15,278 nt of DNA from Cellvibrionales bacterium UBA2511 (GCA_002341315.1 DDNV01000033.1:6022-21299), one strand, 5' to 3'. Shown: positions 1 through 8,939, numbered from the stretch's first letter. Program-made: numbers and translations. Notes: generated by a model from the letters alone, not told the origin.

Positions 1-186
1 AGGATGGAGAAATTCTCCTAGCAATTTCGCCATCTCTAACTCCTTGTCGGCCATCTCCCCCAGTAGAATCCTGCAGCGCTCGTCAGAGCTCTCATTCTCC
101 AGTGAGCGGTACAATTCGGCAGCCTGATGATGAATCTCGATGGAATTGTGAATCAGGCTTTCCAGCGTTTTAAACGTCGTGTTCAT
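1..186 (-). CDS. Ferritin-like helical protein, C-terminus cut by window edge
   Basis: A minus-strand reading frame starts with ATG at 186-184 and stays open to base 1, giving 62 visible residues. A good ribosome binding site (AGGAGC, 200-195) sits 8 bases before the ATG. The protein opens MNTTFKTLESLIHNSIEIHH and continues with amphipathic helices rich in Glu, His and Leu (AAELYRSLENES, then LLGEMADKELEMAKLLGEF). This resembles the first two helices of rubrerythrin/ferritin-like bundle proteins, which often act in metal or oxidative-stress handling. The ExxHH and E/H spacing fits metal ligands, but the matching helices lie outside the window. Family assignment is inference; the start and coding nature are well supported. 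Confidence 0.6.
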   Translation of the reverse strand, partial: MNTTFKTLESLIHNSIEIHHQAAELYRSLENESSDERCRILLGEMADKELEMAKLLGEFLHP

Positions 187-930
187 TGCTTGTTGCTCCT
201 CGTAGTCATATACACTTCTGCCAGTCGTGCTTCTTATCCAGCAAAGGCTCCGGAGCCTCCCCTAAGGGATGGCCAGTCGTCCATGGTTCGCTTCCGAACA
301 AGTCGCAAGCTATCCCGGCTACTTTGTCCAGCCTGTGATTATTATCAGCTATTCAGGTGGCGAACCAGCATCAGATTGTCGAAAAGGTCTAAAGTCTGAG
401 TTTGGGACATTCTAGTATTCTATGCCTGATCGAGACAATGTAACCATTGTGGTGACCACGCCACTATCCGGGAATTAGTGAAGACTTTCCCGGGGTGGAG
501 ATACCGATACTGTGCGGTCAGGACACGGCTGAAAACCCTGAGCGCTACGCTTACAGTTTGCAAGACCCAGTCGCTTGAACTACGTTTACAGGTATGTCTC
601 GCGGATCAACTAAACACTGTCGGGAACAAAATAAATCAGAAAATGTCGAGAGACTTAACCACACTGTTTAATTGATGGAGGAATTTTTAAACAGCCTATG
701 CCAAGCAATCGATGCCAATGTATAGCAGCACAATTGTTCGAAGCATCCAATCAATCATTTGACTCAATACGCCTTACCAAATACAGGTGGGCTTCCGAGC
801 ACCCTACATCCGATAAGTCCCCTGTAAAACTCTAATCAGATTTTTTATGACAGGCTGAAGGTCCAGCGGCCTGCCCTGTCAATGTCTTTCGTGTAACTGT
901 TAATCACTCAAACGATACGGAGGTATCATT
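187..930. other. Gene-poor intergenic region
   Basis: I see no convincing gene here. The open frames on the plus strand at 127-399 and 478-675 lack a ribosome binding site, have no recognisable protein features, and the first is antisense to the gene at 1-186. Visible structure is a perfect 12-bp palindrome GGCTCCGGAGCC (246-257) and an inverted repeat GACAGG (849-854)/CCTGTC (875-880) shortly before the gene at 931. The stretch presumably holds divergent promoters for its two neighbours. It could also contain decayed coding sequence, but I cannot recognise any. Confidence 0.5.
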
Positions 931-1629
931 ATGATTTGCCGTACTTTTAATACCCTGCTAATGATGTTGGTCATAGTGTTTTCCATCGGTGCTTACGCTG
1001 AAAAACCAATGGAAAAACTAACTGAAAAACCAAAGAGCTACCCGGATGGCACATGGCTCAACATTGACGGGACCGTTAATCGTGTCGGTCCGAACATGTT
1101 TGTCCTCGACTACGGTGAAGGCAATATCACTGTCGAGATGGACGATGTCGATAGGGATGCCGATGCCTACGTGCTGAAAAAAGGTGACAAAGTACGCGTC
1201 TCCGGCATGGTGGATGATGACCTGTATGAAAGCGCCACAATTGAGGCCGGCAGTGTCTATGTGGAAAATCTTGGAACCACCTTCCACGCCAGCTCCATGA
1301 AGGAAGAAGATTCGTACCTCTCGGGGAACACGCCCGTGGTTGTTTCCCGCGGTACGGTACAGGGGCGTATCACTATCGTAGCTGATGACAGTTTCACCCT
1401 GGATGCTGACGATAGAAAACTCACGGTTAAGGTAAACACCATGCCCTATGATCCGCTTGATAACGCAGGCTACCAACAACTTAAAGTGGGCGACTACGTA
1501 TCGGTTACCGGCACCATTCAGCGTGGCTTTTTTGACCACAAAATCCTGAAAGCCACCTCCGTCACTACTTTTTTTGACGGATCAAAGCCACGTACAACCC
1601 CACAATTCTCGACAGATCCCAATCTTTAA
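931..1629 (+). CDS. Secreted protein with two tandem OB-fold-like domains
   Basis: The 232-residue protein begins at ATG 931, with a strong GGAGG (919-923) 7 bases upstream. A signal peptide is clear: a short basic start, a hydrophobic stretch (LLMMLVIVFSIGAYA) and a likely cut after AYA near residue 23, so it is probably periplasmic. The mature part holds two similar beta-rich units, about residues 40-117 and 137-216. Each follows the pattern G-T-V, then F-x-L-D, an I/L-T-V strand, x-x-G-D-x-V-x-V-x-G, and a closing T-S/V strand. This matches small bacterial OB-fold (BOF/YgiW-like) periplasmic proteins linked in other bacteria to stress tolerance. The first unit is acidic (VEMDDVDRDADAY), which could bind cations; the second has lost this. 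It is followed directly by its own terminator, so it is monocistronic. The specific function is unknown. Confidence 0.8.
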   Translation: MICRTFNTLLMMLVIVFSIGAYAEKPMEKLTEKPKSYPDGTWLNIDGTVNRVGPNMFVLDYGEGNITVEMDDVDRDADAYVLKKGDKVRVSGMVDDDLYESATIEAGSVYVENLGTTFHASSMKEEDSYLSGNTPVVVSRGTVQGRITIVADDSFTLDADDRKLTVKVNTMPYDPLDNAGYQQLKVGDYVSVTGTIQRGFFDHKILKATSVTTFFDGSKPRTTPQFSTDPNL

Positions 1630-1650
1630 CGGGTCCTGATCACGGTAACA

Positions 1651-1679
1651 ATGGGCTGCGTAAAGCAGCCCATTTTTTT
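1651..1679 (+). terminator. Intrinsic terminator of the OB-fold gene
   Basis: A perfect 9-bp stem ATGGGCTGC (1651-1659)/GCAGCCCAT (1665-1673) with a 5-base loop is followed by a run of seven T. It lies 22 bases after the stop codon of the gene at 931-1629. Confidence 0.92.
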
Positions 1680-1705
1680 GTGCAGAAATGAAAAAACAAA
1701 ACTGA

Positions 1706-1778
1706 GGTCAGGTACAAATTTCCTGAAAAATCACGCAGGCAATGTCAGTTTAGAGCAGTTAAGAAGTTGTACCTGACC
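1706..1778. repeat. Miniature inverted-repeat element, copy 1
   Basis: A 73-bp element bounded by a perfect 12-bp inverted repeat, GGTCAGGTACAA (1706-1717) and TTGTACCTGACC (1767-1778). A related element lies at 2860-2929 in the same orientation. The two share the end sequences and an interior block AGCAG..TTAAGAA next to the right end. It is far too short to encode a protein, so if mobile it needs an enzyme supplied elsewhere. From memory, similar GGGGTCAGGTACAA ends recur near REP-associated (IS200-like) transposase genes in other gammaproteobacteria; this needs a search. Confidence 0.7.
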
Positions 1779-1811
1779 CCATTTATCTGTGTGAACTGCC
1801 TTGCATTCCTT

Positions 1812-2753
1812 TCACCCCTTTGGCCACAAGGCTCGTTTGTAAGCGAGATGCTCCGCTGCATTTTCAAATGACGGCATGACAGTGAGCTTTGAGACATCGA
1901 GCCTATAAAGCAAACGCAAAAGGTTATCTGCTTCATCCGCTGGCAATGAAAGCCGAATCAAGGGAGAACGTGTGTATAGTGTTCCCAGGTCCCGCTCATT
2001 AGCTACGGCATCCTCGATGCTAGGCCACTTTCCATTTTCAAGGAAATACTGATTGGCATTTTTGATTAGCGTGAAGGCACCACGCTGAGCCCTTAGAAAG
2101 TGATTGCCTGCTCTTGGAGCGGAGACATATTTCAGGCTGCTCACTTCGCGAAGAAGCTGTGTGCCGAGACAAATAATTGAGAACTCTGATTGCACTCGGT
2201 CAGAACCGGCTAGTGCTGATGCCTGCTCGGCAGCGAAATAAGCTGCTATTAGGGGCGATTCAGTCCAGTCCAAAAGTCTGGTTGGAACACCATAATGTTG
2301 TGCCATTGCCATACTTGTCAGAAACTGCGGGGCTGGAAACTCTGAATTCAATTCAATTTCTTGGCCTGAATTCAAATCTTCAAAAATTTTCTGGTGTAGC
2401 GCCAAAGAGTTGTAGTCAAGCGGGGTATTAATCCCAACCTTATCAGCTGACTCTAAGAAGAGTTGAACAGCTCTTAGTTCCGCATGAATATGTAGTGCCA
2501 AATACTCCCTTCGCTCACTTTCCTCCGGAATCGTCTGGCCAGGTGGTTGAGGCGTGTAATTCTTGAGCACATCAGGCGTGCGATGCGCTGATGGTATAAG
2601 AGACCAATCCTTTCGCGCCTGCCCACGAAATAGATACCCTCTTGTGAGTCGCTCACTGACATCAAAAAGGCTTTGGGGAGCCAGAATATTTTCGTCGAGA
2701 AAACAATCAATTAGCTCTCTAGCACTTTTGAATGAAATATCCTCGTCAAACAT
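1812..2753 (-). CDS. FRG-domain protein
   Basis: This 313-residue protein belongs to the FRG family, named for a conserved Phe-Arg-Gly. The signature is seen as YLFRGQARKDWSLIPSAHR (residues 40-58: F42, R43, G44, W50). Further family blocks are AQHYGVPTRLLDWTESPLIA (151-170) and RAQRGAFT (221-228). The biochemical activity of FRG proteins is not established to my knowledge; they occur patchily in accessory regions. I chose ATG at 2753 because AAGGA stands 6 bases before it. A GTG at 2825 would add 24 residues but has no ribosome binding site, and an ATG at 2780 is also poorly placed. There is no signal peptide, so it is presumably cytoplasmic. The gene is more AT-rich than the translation operon and stands alone between two copies of a ~70-bp inverted-repeat element, which suggests acquisition by transfer. 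Confidence 0.85.
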   Translation of the reverse strand: MFDEDISFKSARELIDCFLDENILAPQSLFDVSERLTRGYLFRGQARKDWSLIPSAHRTPDVLKNYTPQPPGQTIPEESERREYLALHIHAELRAVQLFLESADKVGINTPLDYNSLALHQKIFEDLNSGQEIELNSEFPAPQFLTSMAMAQHYGVPTRLLDWTESPLIAAYFAAEQASALAGSDRVQSEFSIICLGTQLLREVSSLKYVSAPRAGNHFLRAQRGAFTLIKNANQYFLENGKWPSIEDAVANERDLGTLYTRSPLIRLSLPADEADNLLRLLYRLDVSKLTVMPSFENAAEHLAYKRALWPKG

Positions 2754-2859
2754 CTGTGTTCCTTGTTCTAGCCCTAACATTTGTATATGGCGCACTCGCG
2801 CTTTGCCAAAACTGATATTCGGCACTTTTTGATAACGGATTGATACAGAAAATAAATGG

Positions 2860-2929
2860 GGTCAGCTACAACTTTTCAAAATAAGCGTGAATATCAACTA
2901 GAAGCAGCTTAAGAAAATTGTACCTAACC
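2860..2929. repeat. Miniature inverted-repeat element, copy 2
   Basis: A 70-bp relative of the element at 1706-1778. Its ends are GGTCAGCTACAA (2860-2871) and TTGTACCTAACC (2918-2929), an inverted repeat with two mismatches, so it looks older or more degraded than copy 1. The interior shares AGCAG.TTAAGAA with copy 1. The outermost bases of the two copies that face the FRG gene form a 22-bp inverted repeat (1765-1786 against 2852-2873) with a single mismatch. Confidence 0.65.
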
Positions 2930-2983
2930 CGAATTATCACTTGTTATTGAAGCACGACTATTAAAATCCTGCGATCTTGATTG

Positions 2984-3118
2984 TTAGTGACAGTGATATG
3001 GCTTTGAACCTGCATGGCAGCATAGTCCTGGAGGACTATCTTTGCGGCAACCTCCACTGTGAGCTAGAACCGCTGACGAAAAAACTACAATTGAGATGAT
3101 TAGGAAAAACTTTTTCAT
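2984..3118 (-). CDS. Tiny secreted Cys/His-rich protein (YHYH-like tail)
   Basis: A 44-codon gene. ATG is at 3118-3116 and stop TAA at 2986-2984, with GGAG (3129-3126) placed 7 bases upstream. Residues 1-19 form a textbook signal peptide (MKKFFLIISIVVFSSAVLA), leaving a mature chain of about 25 residues beginning HSGGCRKDSPPG. It ends LCCHAGSKPYHCH. The C-H-x-G-x-x-P-Y-H-C-H pattern recalls the short YHYH-type motif found at the ends of some secreted proteins, with four Cys and four His in the mature part. A role in periplasmic metal binding is a reasonable guess, not shown. No partner gene is adjacent: the FRG gene lies downstream and the tRNA-Pro terminator upstream. Confidence 0.72.
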   Translation of the reverse strand: MKKFFLIISIVVFSSAVLAHSGGCRKDSPPGLCCHAGSKPYHCH

Positions 3119-3162
3119 GGACGTTCTCCGGTATAGCTATTAGTGAATAACTAAACGTCCAT
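3117..3162 (-). promoter_or_regulatory. Leader inverted repeat covering the start of the tiny Cys/His gene
   Basis: A perfect 9-bp inverted repeat, ATGGACGTT (3117-3125) and AACGTCCAT (3154-3162), separated by 28 bases. On the minus-strand mRNA the downstream arm runs from just after the GGAG ribosome binding site into the AT of the start codon, so pairing would hide the initiation site. It works only if the transcript starts upstream of 3162, which I cannot show. Confidence 0.4.
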
Positions 3163-3290
3163 ATTTAATGGTACAACAATACCATTTGTGGGTGCTTTTG
3201 GTTCCCATTCAAAAAAGACAAAGAAGTCCGGCTAATATTCACCCTGCCTGATCCACAAGCTCCCGCTTGCCGGATGGCACGAACGGGCAC

Positions 3291-3323
3291 AAAAAAGCCG
3301 CTCAAGCTAAGCTGTAAGCGGCT
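3291..3323 (-). terminator. Intrinsic terminator after tRNA-Pro
   Basis: Read on the minus strand, AGCCGCT (3323-3317) pairs with AGCGGCT (3302-3296), and the inner AAGCTTAGCTT-like segment can extend the stem. A run of six T follows (3296-3291). It lies 16 bases beyond the encoded CCA of tRNA-Pro and ends that transcript. Confidence 0.88.
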
Positions 3324-3338
3324 AATTTATTTGATTTT

Positions 3339-3415
3339 TGGTCGGGACGACAGGATTTGAACCTGTGACCACTACACCCCCAGTGTAGTGCGCTACCAGA
3401 CTGCGCTACGCCCCG
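3339..3415 (-). tRNA. tRNA-Pro (anticodon GGG)
   Basis: All four arms fold. The acceptor is CGGGGCG/CGTCCCG with one G-T pair, and the D stem is GCGC/GCGC. The anticodon arm CTACA-CTGGGGG-TGTAG puts GGG at positions 34-36. The T arm is ACAGG-TTCAAAT-CCTGT. The discriminator A and CCA are encoded. It decodes CCC (and CCU poorly). It sits downstream of the merR-type gene but has its own promoter-like sequence in the 51-base gap. Confidence 0.97.
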
Positions 3416-3430
3416 AAGAGGAAGGCGCAC

Positions 3431-3458
3431 ATAATACCGGATGCACCCCACAATTCAA
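3431..3458 (-). promoter_or_regulatory. Promoter for tRNA-Pro
   Basis: On the minus strand TTGAAT (3458-3453), a 16-base spacer and TATTAT (3436-3431) make a good sigma-70 promoter. It is followed by GTGCGCC, a GC-rich discriminator of the kind typical of stringently controlled stable RNA promoters. Confidence 0.65.
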
Positions 3459-3466
3459 GAATAAAA

Positions 3467-3823
3467 TCAGGCCTTCAGGACCTGTAACAGGTCTTCCAGC
3501 TCGCCGACTGTCTGGTCGATCAACTGTTTCACCTGCGTGGCCTCTTCCTTGGCATCCTCACCGGTCATGCGCTGACGGGCACCGCCAATGGTAAAACCCT
3601 GCTCATAGAGCAATGAACGAATCTGCCGGATCAGGATGACATCCTGGCGCTGATAGTAGCGGCGATTACCACGGCGTTTTACCGGGCTGAGAGTGGGAAA
3701 CTCCTGCTCCCAGTAACGAAGCACATGGGGTTTGACATCGCAGAGTTCACTGACTTCACCGATGGTAAAGTAACGCTTGCCGGGAATGGCCGGCAACTGA
3801 TCGTTATTGCTCGGTTCCAGCAT
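3467..3823 (-). CDS. MerR-family transcriptional regulator
   Basis: A 118-residue DNA-binding protein. Residues about 18-87 form a MerR winged helix-turn-helix: [20 protein letters not shown], then WEQEFP and the wing RRGNRRYY. The remainder is a short helical tail without the paired Cys ligands of metal-sensing MerR members. It is of the MlrA/YcgE-like subgroup that reads [10 protein letters not shown], and the effector is unknown. The gene overlaps the 3' end of ihfA by 20 bases in another frame, so translation is probably coupled. A regulator of this type directly after ihfA is the arrangement I recall from pseudomonads and relatives. Confidence 0.93.
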   Translation of the reverse strand: MLEPSNNDQLPAIPGKRYFTIGEVSELCDVKPHVLRYWEQEFPTLSPVKRRGNRRYYQRQDVILIRQIRSLLYEQGFTIGGARQRMTGEDAKEEATQVKQLIDQTVGELEDLLQVLKA

Positions 3824-4106
3824 AGCTTTCTACTCTCGCTTTAAGTTTTTGTCCGGGTTTGAACGTCACTACTCGTCTGGCAGAAATGGGGATCTCTTCA
3901 CCGGTTTTTGGATTGCGACCGGGGCGGGTTTTTTTGTCGCGCAGTTCAAAGTTACCAAAGCCTGATAGTTTGACCCGTTCGTTTTTCTCAAGGGCGGTTC
4001 GGATCTCTTCAAAAAACGATTCGACGATTTCCTTGGCCTCGCGTTTGTTCAAACCCAGGTCTTCGAAAAGCATTTCTGCAAGGTCGGCTTTGGTAAGTGC
4101 TGACAT
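3804..4106 (-). CDS. ihfA: Integration host factor subunit alpha
   Basis: The 100-residue protein is IHF-alpha (the E. coli protein has 99). It starts [20 protein letters not shown] and carries the HU/IHF core [21 protein letters not shown], whose arm ends at the DNA-intercalating Pro. It is followed by [11 protein letters not shown]. With IhfB (not in this window) it forms the heterodimer that bends DNA sharply in recombination, replication and transcription control. The gene begins 7 bases after the pheT stop, and the AGGGG overlapping that stop may serve as its ribosome binding site. pheT-ihfA adjacency is the standard gammaproteobacterial order. Confidence 0.98.
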   Translation of the reverse strand: MSALTKADLAEMLFEDLGLNKREAKEIVESFFEEIRTALEKNERVKLSGFGNFELRDKKTRPGRNPKTGEEIPISARRVVTFKPGQKLKARVESYAGTEQ

Positions 4107-4113
4107 AACTCGC

Positions 4114-6495
4114 TTAACCCCTGAGACTCGCTGAATGTTGTTCTTTTATGGCGCTGACCACTTGATCCACAGCCACCGTTATTTCTTCTTCGGTAAGAGT
4201 GCGCGAACTCTCTCTAAAGGTCAAGCCAACTGCAATACTTTTTCTATTGATTTCAACACCTTTCCCTTGGTAGACGTCAAATATCTTTAAGTCAACGAGG
4301 TAACAACCCGCCGCCTCTCGAATGGTTTCACAGAGTGTGCTGGCAGAAAGGTCCCGATCCACAATCACCGCCAGGTCGCGGCGGACTTCCGGGAACCGGC
4401 TGACACCCCGAAAAGCGGGCAGCTCACCCTCGACCACAGCACCCAGGGCAAGCTCAAAGACATACACCGGCTGGGATATATCCAGCAGCTTCTGAACACG
4501 CGGGTGCAGCAGACCGATATACCCTACCGGCTCACCATTTCGCTCAATGGCGGCACATTGTCCGGGGTGCAGCGCGGGATGTGCAGCAGGCACAAAGCGG
4601 TACTGATCAAACACATGGTTCTGCTTGAGGAGCGCTTCCACATCGGATTTGATATCAAAAAAATCCACCAGATCACGCGGGTTTGACCAGCGTTCCGGCA
4701 AACGGGTGCCGGTGACGGCACCGGCAATCATGGATTCCTGCTTCACGCCACCCGCTTCGGGCATGAAGCTCAATCCGGACTCAAAAATCCTGACACGGGA
4801 TTGCTGGCGATTGAGGTTGCGGCGTACGGCCGGTAGCAGACCGGACCAGAGGGTGGTTCTCATCACCGACATATCACTGGCGATGGGGTTGGCCAGTGCG
4901 ACACCCTCTATGTCTGGAAGCAGGTGTTTCTGGACGTCGGGATCGACAAAACAGTAGGTAATGGCTTCGCGGTAGCCCCGGGCAACCAGCTGCTGGCGCA
5001 ACAATGACAAACCGGTGCGGGTTTCGCGACAGACTTCAATCGGCAGACTGGCGCTGATCGTAGCGGTCGGCAAGCGGTTGTAGCCGTAGATGCGGGCCAC
5101 TTCCTCTATCAGGTCCACTTCAATCGCAATATCGAAGCGCCAGCTGGGAACCCTGCAGCGCCAACCGTCTTCATCCTCGGCAAGAATTTCCAGACCGAGA
5201 CGCTGTAACATGCCGCTAACCAGCCCGGCATCCAGTGACAGACTCAACTGCTGTTGCAGTTTGCGCCGGGTCAGCCTCACCTCCCCGGATCGGGGCAAGT
5301 GCGCTTCTGACTCGGCCACAGTTACCGGACCGGCCTGCCCCCCGACAATGTTCAGCAGCAGTGCGGTGGCACGCTCAATCGCAAGAGACTGCAACTGCCA
5401 GTCAACGCCGCGCTCGAAGCGGTGGGATGAATCGGTATGGAGCCCGTAATTGCGTGGGCGACCGGCAATCGCCAGCGGATCAAAATAGGCGCTTTCTAGA
5501 AAAATATCCCGGGTATCCGCCGTGACAGCAGACAGTTTGCCGCCCATGATTCCGGCGATAGCCAGCGGTTTTTGGTGATCGGCAATCACCAGTGTGTCGT
5601 CGTTCAATGTGGCCTTGGAACCGTCCAGCAATTCGAGTGACTCACCCTGCTCCGCCATGCGCACCCGAATACCACCGTCCAGCGTGGCAAGATCAAAGGC
5701 GTGCATCGGTTGACCCAGCTCGAGCATCACATAGTTGGTCACATCGACCACCGGGTCGATACTGCGAATACCGCTGCGGCGCAGTTTTTCCTGCAGCCAC
5801 AGGGGAGACGGGGCAGCCAGATTGACGCCGCGAATCACCCGACCGACATAACGGGGACAGGCAGCGGAGGCGTCCAGTACGACGGGCAAATGGTCGTCGA
5901 CCGTGGCCGATACCGGATCAAGGGAAGGCCCGGCCACCGCAACCGTATTTAATACGCCCACCTCGCGGGCCAGACCCCGAATACTCAGACAATCGCCGCG
6001 ATTGGGGGTTAAGTCGACCTCGATCAATTGATCATTGAGGCTCAGATAGTCGCGCAGATCCGCACCCGCTGGCGCATCGGAGGGCAGCTCCCACAACCCG
6101 GAACCATCACCGCCCAAACCAATTTCATCCTGACCGCAGAGCATACCGAAGGACTCCACGTCCCGCAGTTTGGCTTTACGTATTTTCATGTCGCCGGGCA
6201 ACGTGGCACCCACCGTTGCGAAGGGCACTTTCAGACCCTGGCGGGCATTGGGTGCGCCACAAACTACCTGGACCGTTTCACCGGCAGCGCCGGTCACCTG
6301 ACAGACTCGCAATTTATCGGCATTGGGGTGTGGATCCACCGCGCCAATTTCACCGACCACCACGCCATCGAACGCCGGGGCCACGGCGTCAACCGCATCC
6401 ACTTCGAGACCCGCCATGGTCAGCTGAGCAACCAACTCTGCCGTGTCAATACTCGGACTAACCCACTCACGCAACCAGGATTCACTGAATTTCAT
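4114..6495 (-). CDS. pheT: Phenylalanyl-tRNA synthetase beta subunit
   Basis: The 793-residue beta chain of the alpha2-beta2 enzyme that charges tRNA-Phe (the E. coli protein is about 795). The order of domains is standard. The N-terminal part leads into an EMAP/tRNA-binding domain (about 40-150, [20 protein letters not shown]). The B3/B4 editing region that removes Tyr-tRNA-Phe and the B5 domain follow. Then comes the catalytic-like core with [13 protein letters not shown], and last the C-terminal anticodon-binding FDX-ACB domain (about 700-793, [20 protein letters not shown]). The start ATG at 6495 has GGTGA just upstream. It lies 51 bases after pheS in the same operon. The protein is intact. 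Confidence 0.98.
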   Translation of the reverse strand: MKFSESWLREWVSPSIDTAELVAQLTMAGLEVDAVDAVAPAFDGVVVGEIGAVDPHPNADKLRVCQVTGAAGETVQVVCGAPNARQGLKVPFATVGATLPGDMKIRKAKLRDVESFGMLCGQDEIGLGGDGSGLWELPSDAPAGADLRDYLSLNDQLIEVDLTPNRGDCLSIRGLAREVGVLNTVAVAGPSLDPVSATVDDHLPVVLDASAACPRYVGRVIRGVNLAAPSPLWLQEKLRRSGIRSIDPVVDVTNYVMLELGQPMHAFDLATLDGGIRVRMAEQGESLELLDGSKATLNDDTLVIADHQKPLAIAGIMGGKLSAVTADTRDIFLESAYFDPLAIAGRPRNYGLHTDSSHRFERGVDWQLQSLAIERATALLLNIVGGQAGPVTVAESEAHLPRSGEVRLTRRKLQQQLSLSLDAGLVSGMLQRLGLEILAEDEDGWRCRVPSWRFDIAIEVDLIEEVARIYGYNRLPTATISASLPIEVCRETRTGLSLLRQQLVARGYREAITYCFVDPDVQKHLLPDIEGVALANPIASDMSVMRTTLWSGLLPAVRRNLNRQQSRVRIFESGLSFMPEAGGVKQESMIAGAVTGTRLPERWSNPRDLVDFFDIKSDVEALLKQNHVFDQYRFVPAAHPALHPGQCAAIERNGEPVGYIGLLHPRVQKLLDISQPVYVFELALGAVVEGELPAFRGVSRFPEVRRDLAVIVDRDLSASTLCETIREAAGCYLVDLKIFDVYQGKGVEINRKSIAVGLTFRESSRTLTEEEITVAVDQVVSAIKEQHSASLRG

Positions 6496-6546
6496 TGCTC
6501 ACCAAATCAAATTATTTACTTTATATAAATAATGTATCTATTTGTT

Positions 6547-7639
<1,093 letters not shown>

Positions 7640-7673
7640 TATTTGATGCCGGGAAAACCTCGGCACAAATATA

Positions 7674-8030
7674 TCAAGCCAGGGCAGCCTTCGCCTGTTC
7701 TGCGACAGCAGCAAATGCCGCTTTATCGTGAACAGCAAGGTCAGCCAACACACGGCGATCCAGCTCAATATTGGCTTTCTTCAGTCCAGCGATCAGGCGG
7801 CTGTAGCTGATACCCTCAGCGCGTGATTGCGCATTGATCCGGGTAATCCACAGAGCGCGGAAGGTACGCTTTTTGACACGGCGGTCACGGTAGGCGTACT
7901 GACCTGCCTTGGTGACAGCCTGTTTGGCAACGCGAAATATACGACTGCGAGCACCGTAGTAACCCTTTGCAGCCTTCAGAATTTTCTTGTGGCGACGGTG
8001 TGCGACAACACCTCTTTTTACACGTGACAT
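7674..8030 (-). CDS. rplT: 50S ribosomal protein L20
   Basis: The 118-residue protein starts [20 protein letters not shown] and is strongly basic, with the typical [16 protein letters not shown] and RKRTFR-like ([15 protein letters not shown]) segments. L20 binds 23S rRNA early in assembly of the large subunit. In E. coli it also represses translation of rpmI-rplT. It follows rpmI by 28 bases with a GAGGAT site before the ATG. Length and sequence are normal. Confidence 0.98.
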   Translation of the reverse strand: MSRVKRGVVAHRRHKKILKAAKGYYGARSRIFRVAKQAVTKAGQYAYRDRRVKKRTFRALWITRINAQSRAEGISYSRLIAGLKKANIELDRRVLADLAVHDKAAFAAVAEQAKAALA

Positions 8031-8058
8031 ATCAATATCCTCTCAAATAATCGGTTAA

Positions 8059-8250
8059 TCAGGAGCGCAACATACGATCGACCAGGGGCGAATCAGAACC
8101 GTTCATGGTGCTGGTGCCACGCAGGTGACGCTTACGCTTCTGCGACATTTTTGTGAGGATGTGACTTCTGTTGGCGTGTTTGTGCTTGTAGCCAGCGCCG
8201 GTTTTCTTGAAGCGCTTGGCGGCACCGCTATGTACTTTTGCTTTTGGCAT
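8059..8250 (-). CDS. rpmI: 50S ribosomal protein L35
   Basis: The 63-residue basic protein begins [20 protein letters not shown] and contains KRKRHLRGT, characteristic of L35. ATG at 8250 has GGAGA 7 bases upstream. It precedes rplT in the universal rpmI-rplT pair. The 123-base gap between infC and rpmI is larger than the other gaps in this cluster and is where an L20-responsive control site would be expected. Confidence 0.98.
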   Translation of the reverse strand: MPKAKVHSGAAKRFKKTGAGYKHKHANRSHILTKMSQKRKRHLRGTSTMNGSDSPLVDRMLRS

Positions 8251-8373
8251 TTTGTGTCTCCGTTTATAGACGGGTTAAATAATGAAGAAGTCACTCCCGG
8301 ACAGTCTGCCAGGGGCTGCGCGCGGGTAGTGCCCGGTGAATCCTGATATGGCCGGAGGCCAGAGGGGGTCGGG
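8251..8373 (-). promoter_or_regulatory. infC-rpmI spacer, candidate L20 control region
   Basis: The 123-base gap holds a stem TGGCC-TCC-GGCCA shortly after the infC stop, without a T run, and a GC-rich stretch ahead of the rpmI ribosome binding site. In E. coli, L20 represses this pair by binding mRNA structures upstream of rpmI. I see structure potential but cannot draw the pseudoknot, so assignment of this role is by position only. Confidence 0.3.
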
Positions 8374-8919
8374 TTACTTCTTCCTGCTTTTCGGGGCGAT
8401 CACCATGGTGAGTTGCCGCCCTTCCATTTTGGGGAATTGCTCGACAGAACCCAGCTCCTCGAGATCCTGCTCAATACGCTTGAGCATTTCCATACCGAGT
8501 TCCTGGTGAGCCATCTCGCGGCCGCGAAACCGGAGGGTTACTTTGGCCTTGTCCCCATTTTCGAGAAACCGGATCAGGTTACGTAACTTGATCTCGTAGT
8601 CTCCCACATCCGTTCCCGGACGAAACTTCATTTCCTTGACCTGAGTCTGCTTCTGCTTCTTGCGTTGTGCAGCCTGCTGCTTCTTCACTTCAAACAGCTT
8701 CTTGCCGTAGTCCATGACCTTGCAGACGGGCGGCTCGGCGTCCGGAGCGATTTCCACCAGATCCAGACCGGCGGCCAGGGCTGCACTCAGGGCATCTTCA
8801 ATGCTGACAATGCCAGCCTGTTCGCCATCGGCGTTAACCAGTCGAACCTCGGGGACGTCGATCTCCTCATTCATTCGAGACCGTTTTGCTGCCCCCTTGC
8901 CATAATTTTTCTTGATAAT
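8374..8919 (-). CDS. infC: Translation initiation factor IF-3 (ATT start)
   Basis: IF-3 binds the 30S subunit, prevents premature joining of 50S and proofreads the start codon and initiator tRNA. I place the start at ATT (8919-8917), giving 181 residues (E. coli has 180). GGAG (8928-8925) stands 5 bases upstream, the frame is open from ATT to the first ATG at 8874, and a stop codon directly precedes ATT. The added N-terminus is [14 protein letters not shown], basic as in other IF-3 proteins. Starting at ATG 8874 would lose these 15 codons. The N-domain ([19 protein letters not shown]), the linker ([19 protein letters not shown]) and the C-domain ([33 protein letters not shown]) are all present. 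A non-canonical start on infC is the known basis of IF-3 autoregulation. It starts 20 bases after thrS. Confidence 0.95.
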   Translation of the reverse strand: MIKKNYGKGAAKRSRMNEEIDVPEVRLVNADGEQAGIVSIEDALSAALAAGLDLVEIAPDAEPPVCKVMDYGKKLFEVKKQQAAQRKKQKQTQVKEMKFRPGTDVGDYEIKLRNLIRFLENGDKAKVTLRFRGREMAHQELGMEMLKRIEQDLEELGSVEQFPKMEGRQLTMVIAPKSRKK

Positions 8920-8939
8920 TTAATCTCCGACTATTGTCT

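Noticed and set aside
127..399. 90-codon open frame on the plus strand
   Set aside because: It lies antisense to the better supported ferritin-like gene (1-186), has no ribosome binding site and shows no protein-like composition.
478..675. 65-codon open frame starting with GTG
   Set aside because: There is no convincing ribosome binding site, no recognisable domain or signal peptide, and it sits in a gene-poor stretch where chance frames of this length are expected.
1018..1539. 173-codon frame antisense to the OB-fold gene
   Set aside because: The plus-strand gene has a strong ribosome binding site, a signal peptide and repeated domains; the antisense frame is a shadow.
3169..3184. Palindrome TGGTA-CAACAA-TACCA
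   Set aside because: It is a short 5-bp arm repeat in an AT-rich spacer with no link to a mapped promoter; it is likely to occur by chance.
6028..6528. 166-codon frame antisense to pheT
   Set aside because: It is fully inside conserved pheT with no initiation signal; long antisense frames are common in GC-rich conserved genes.
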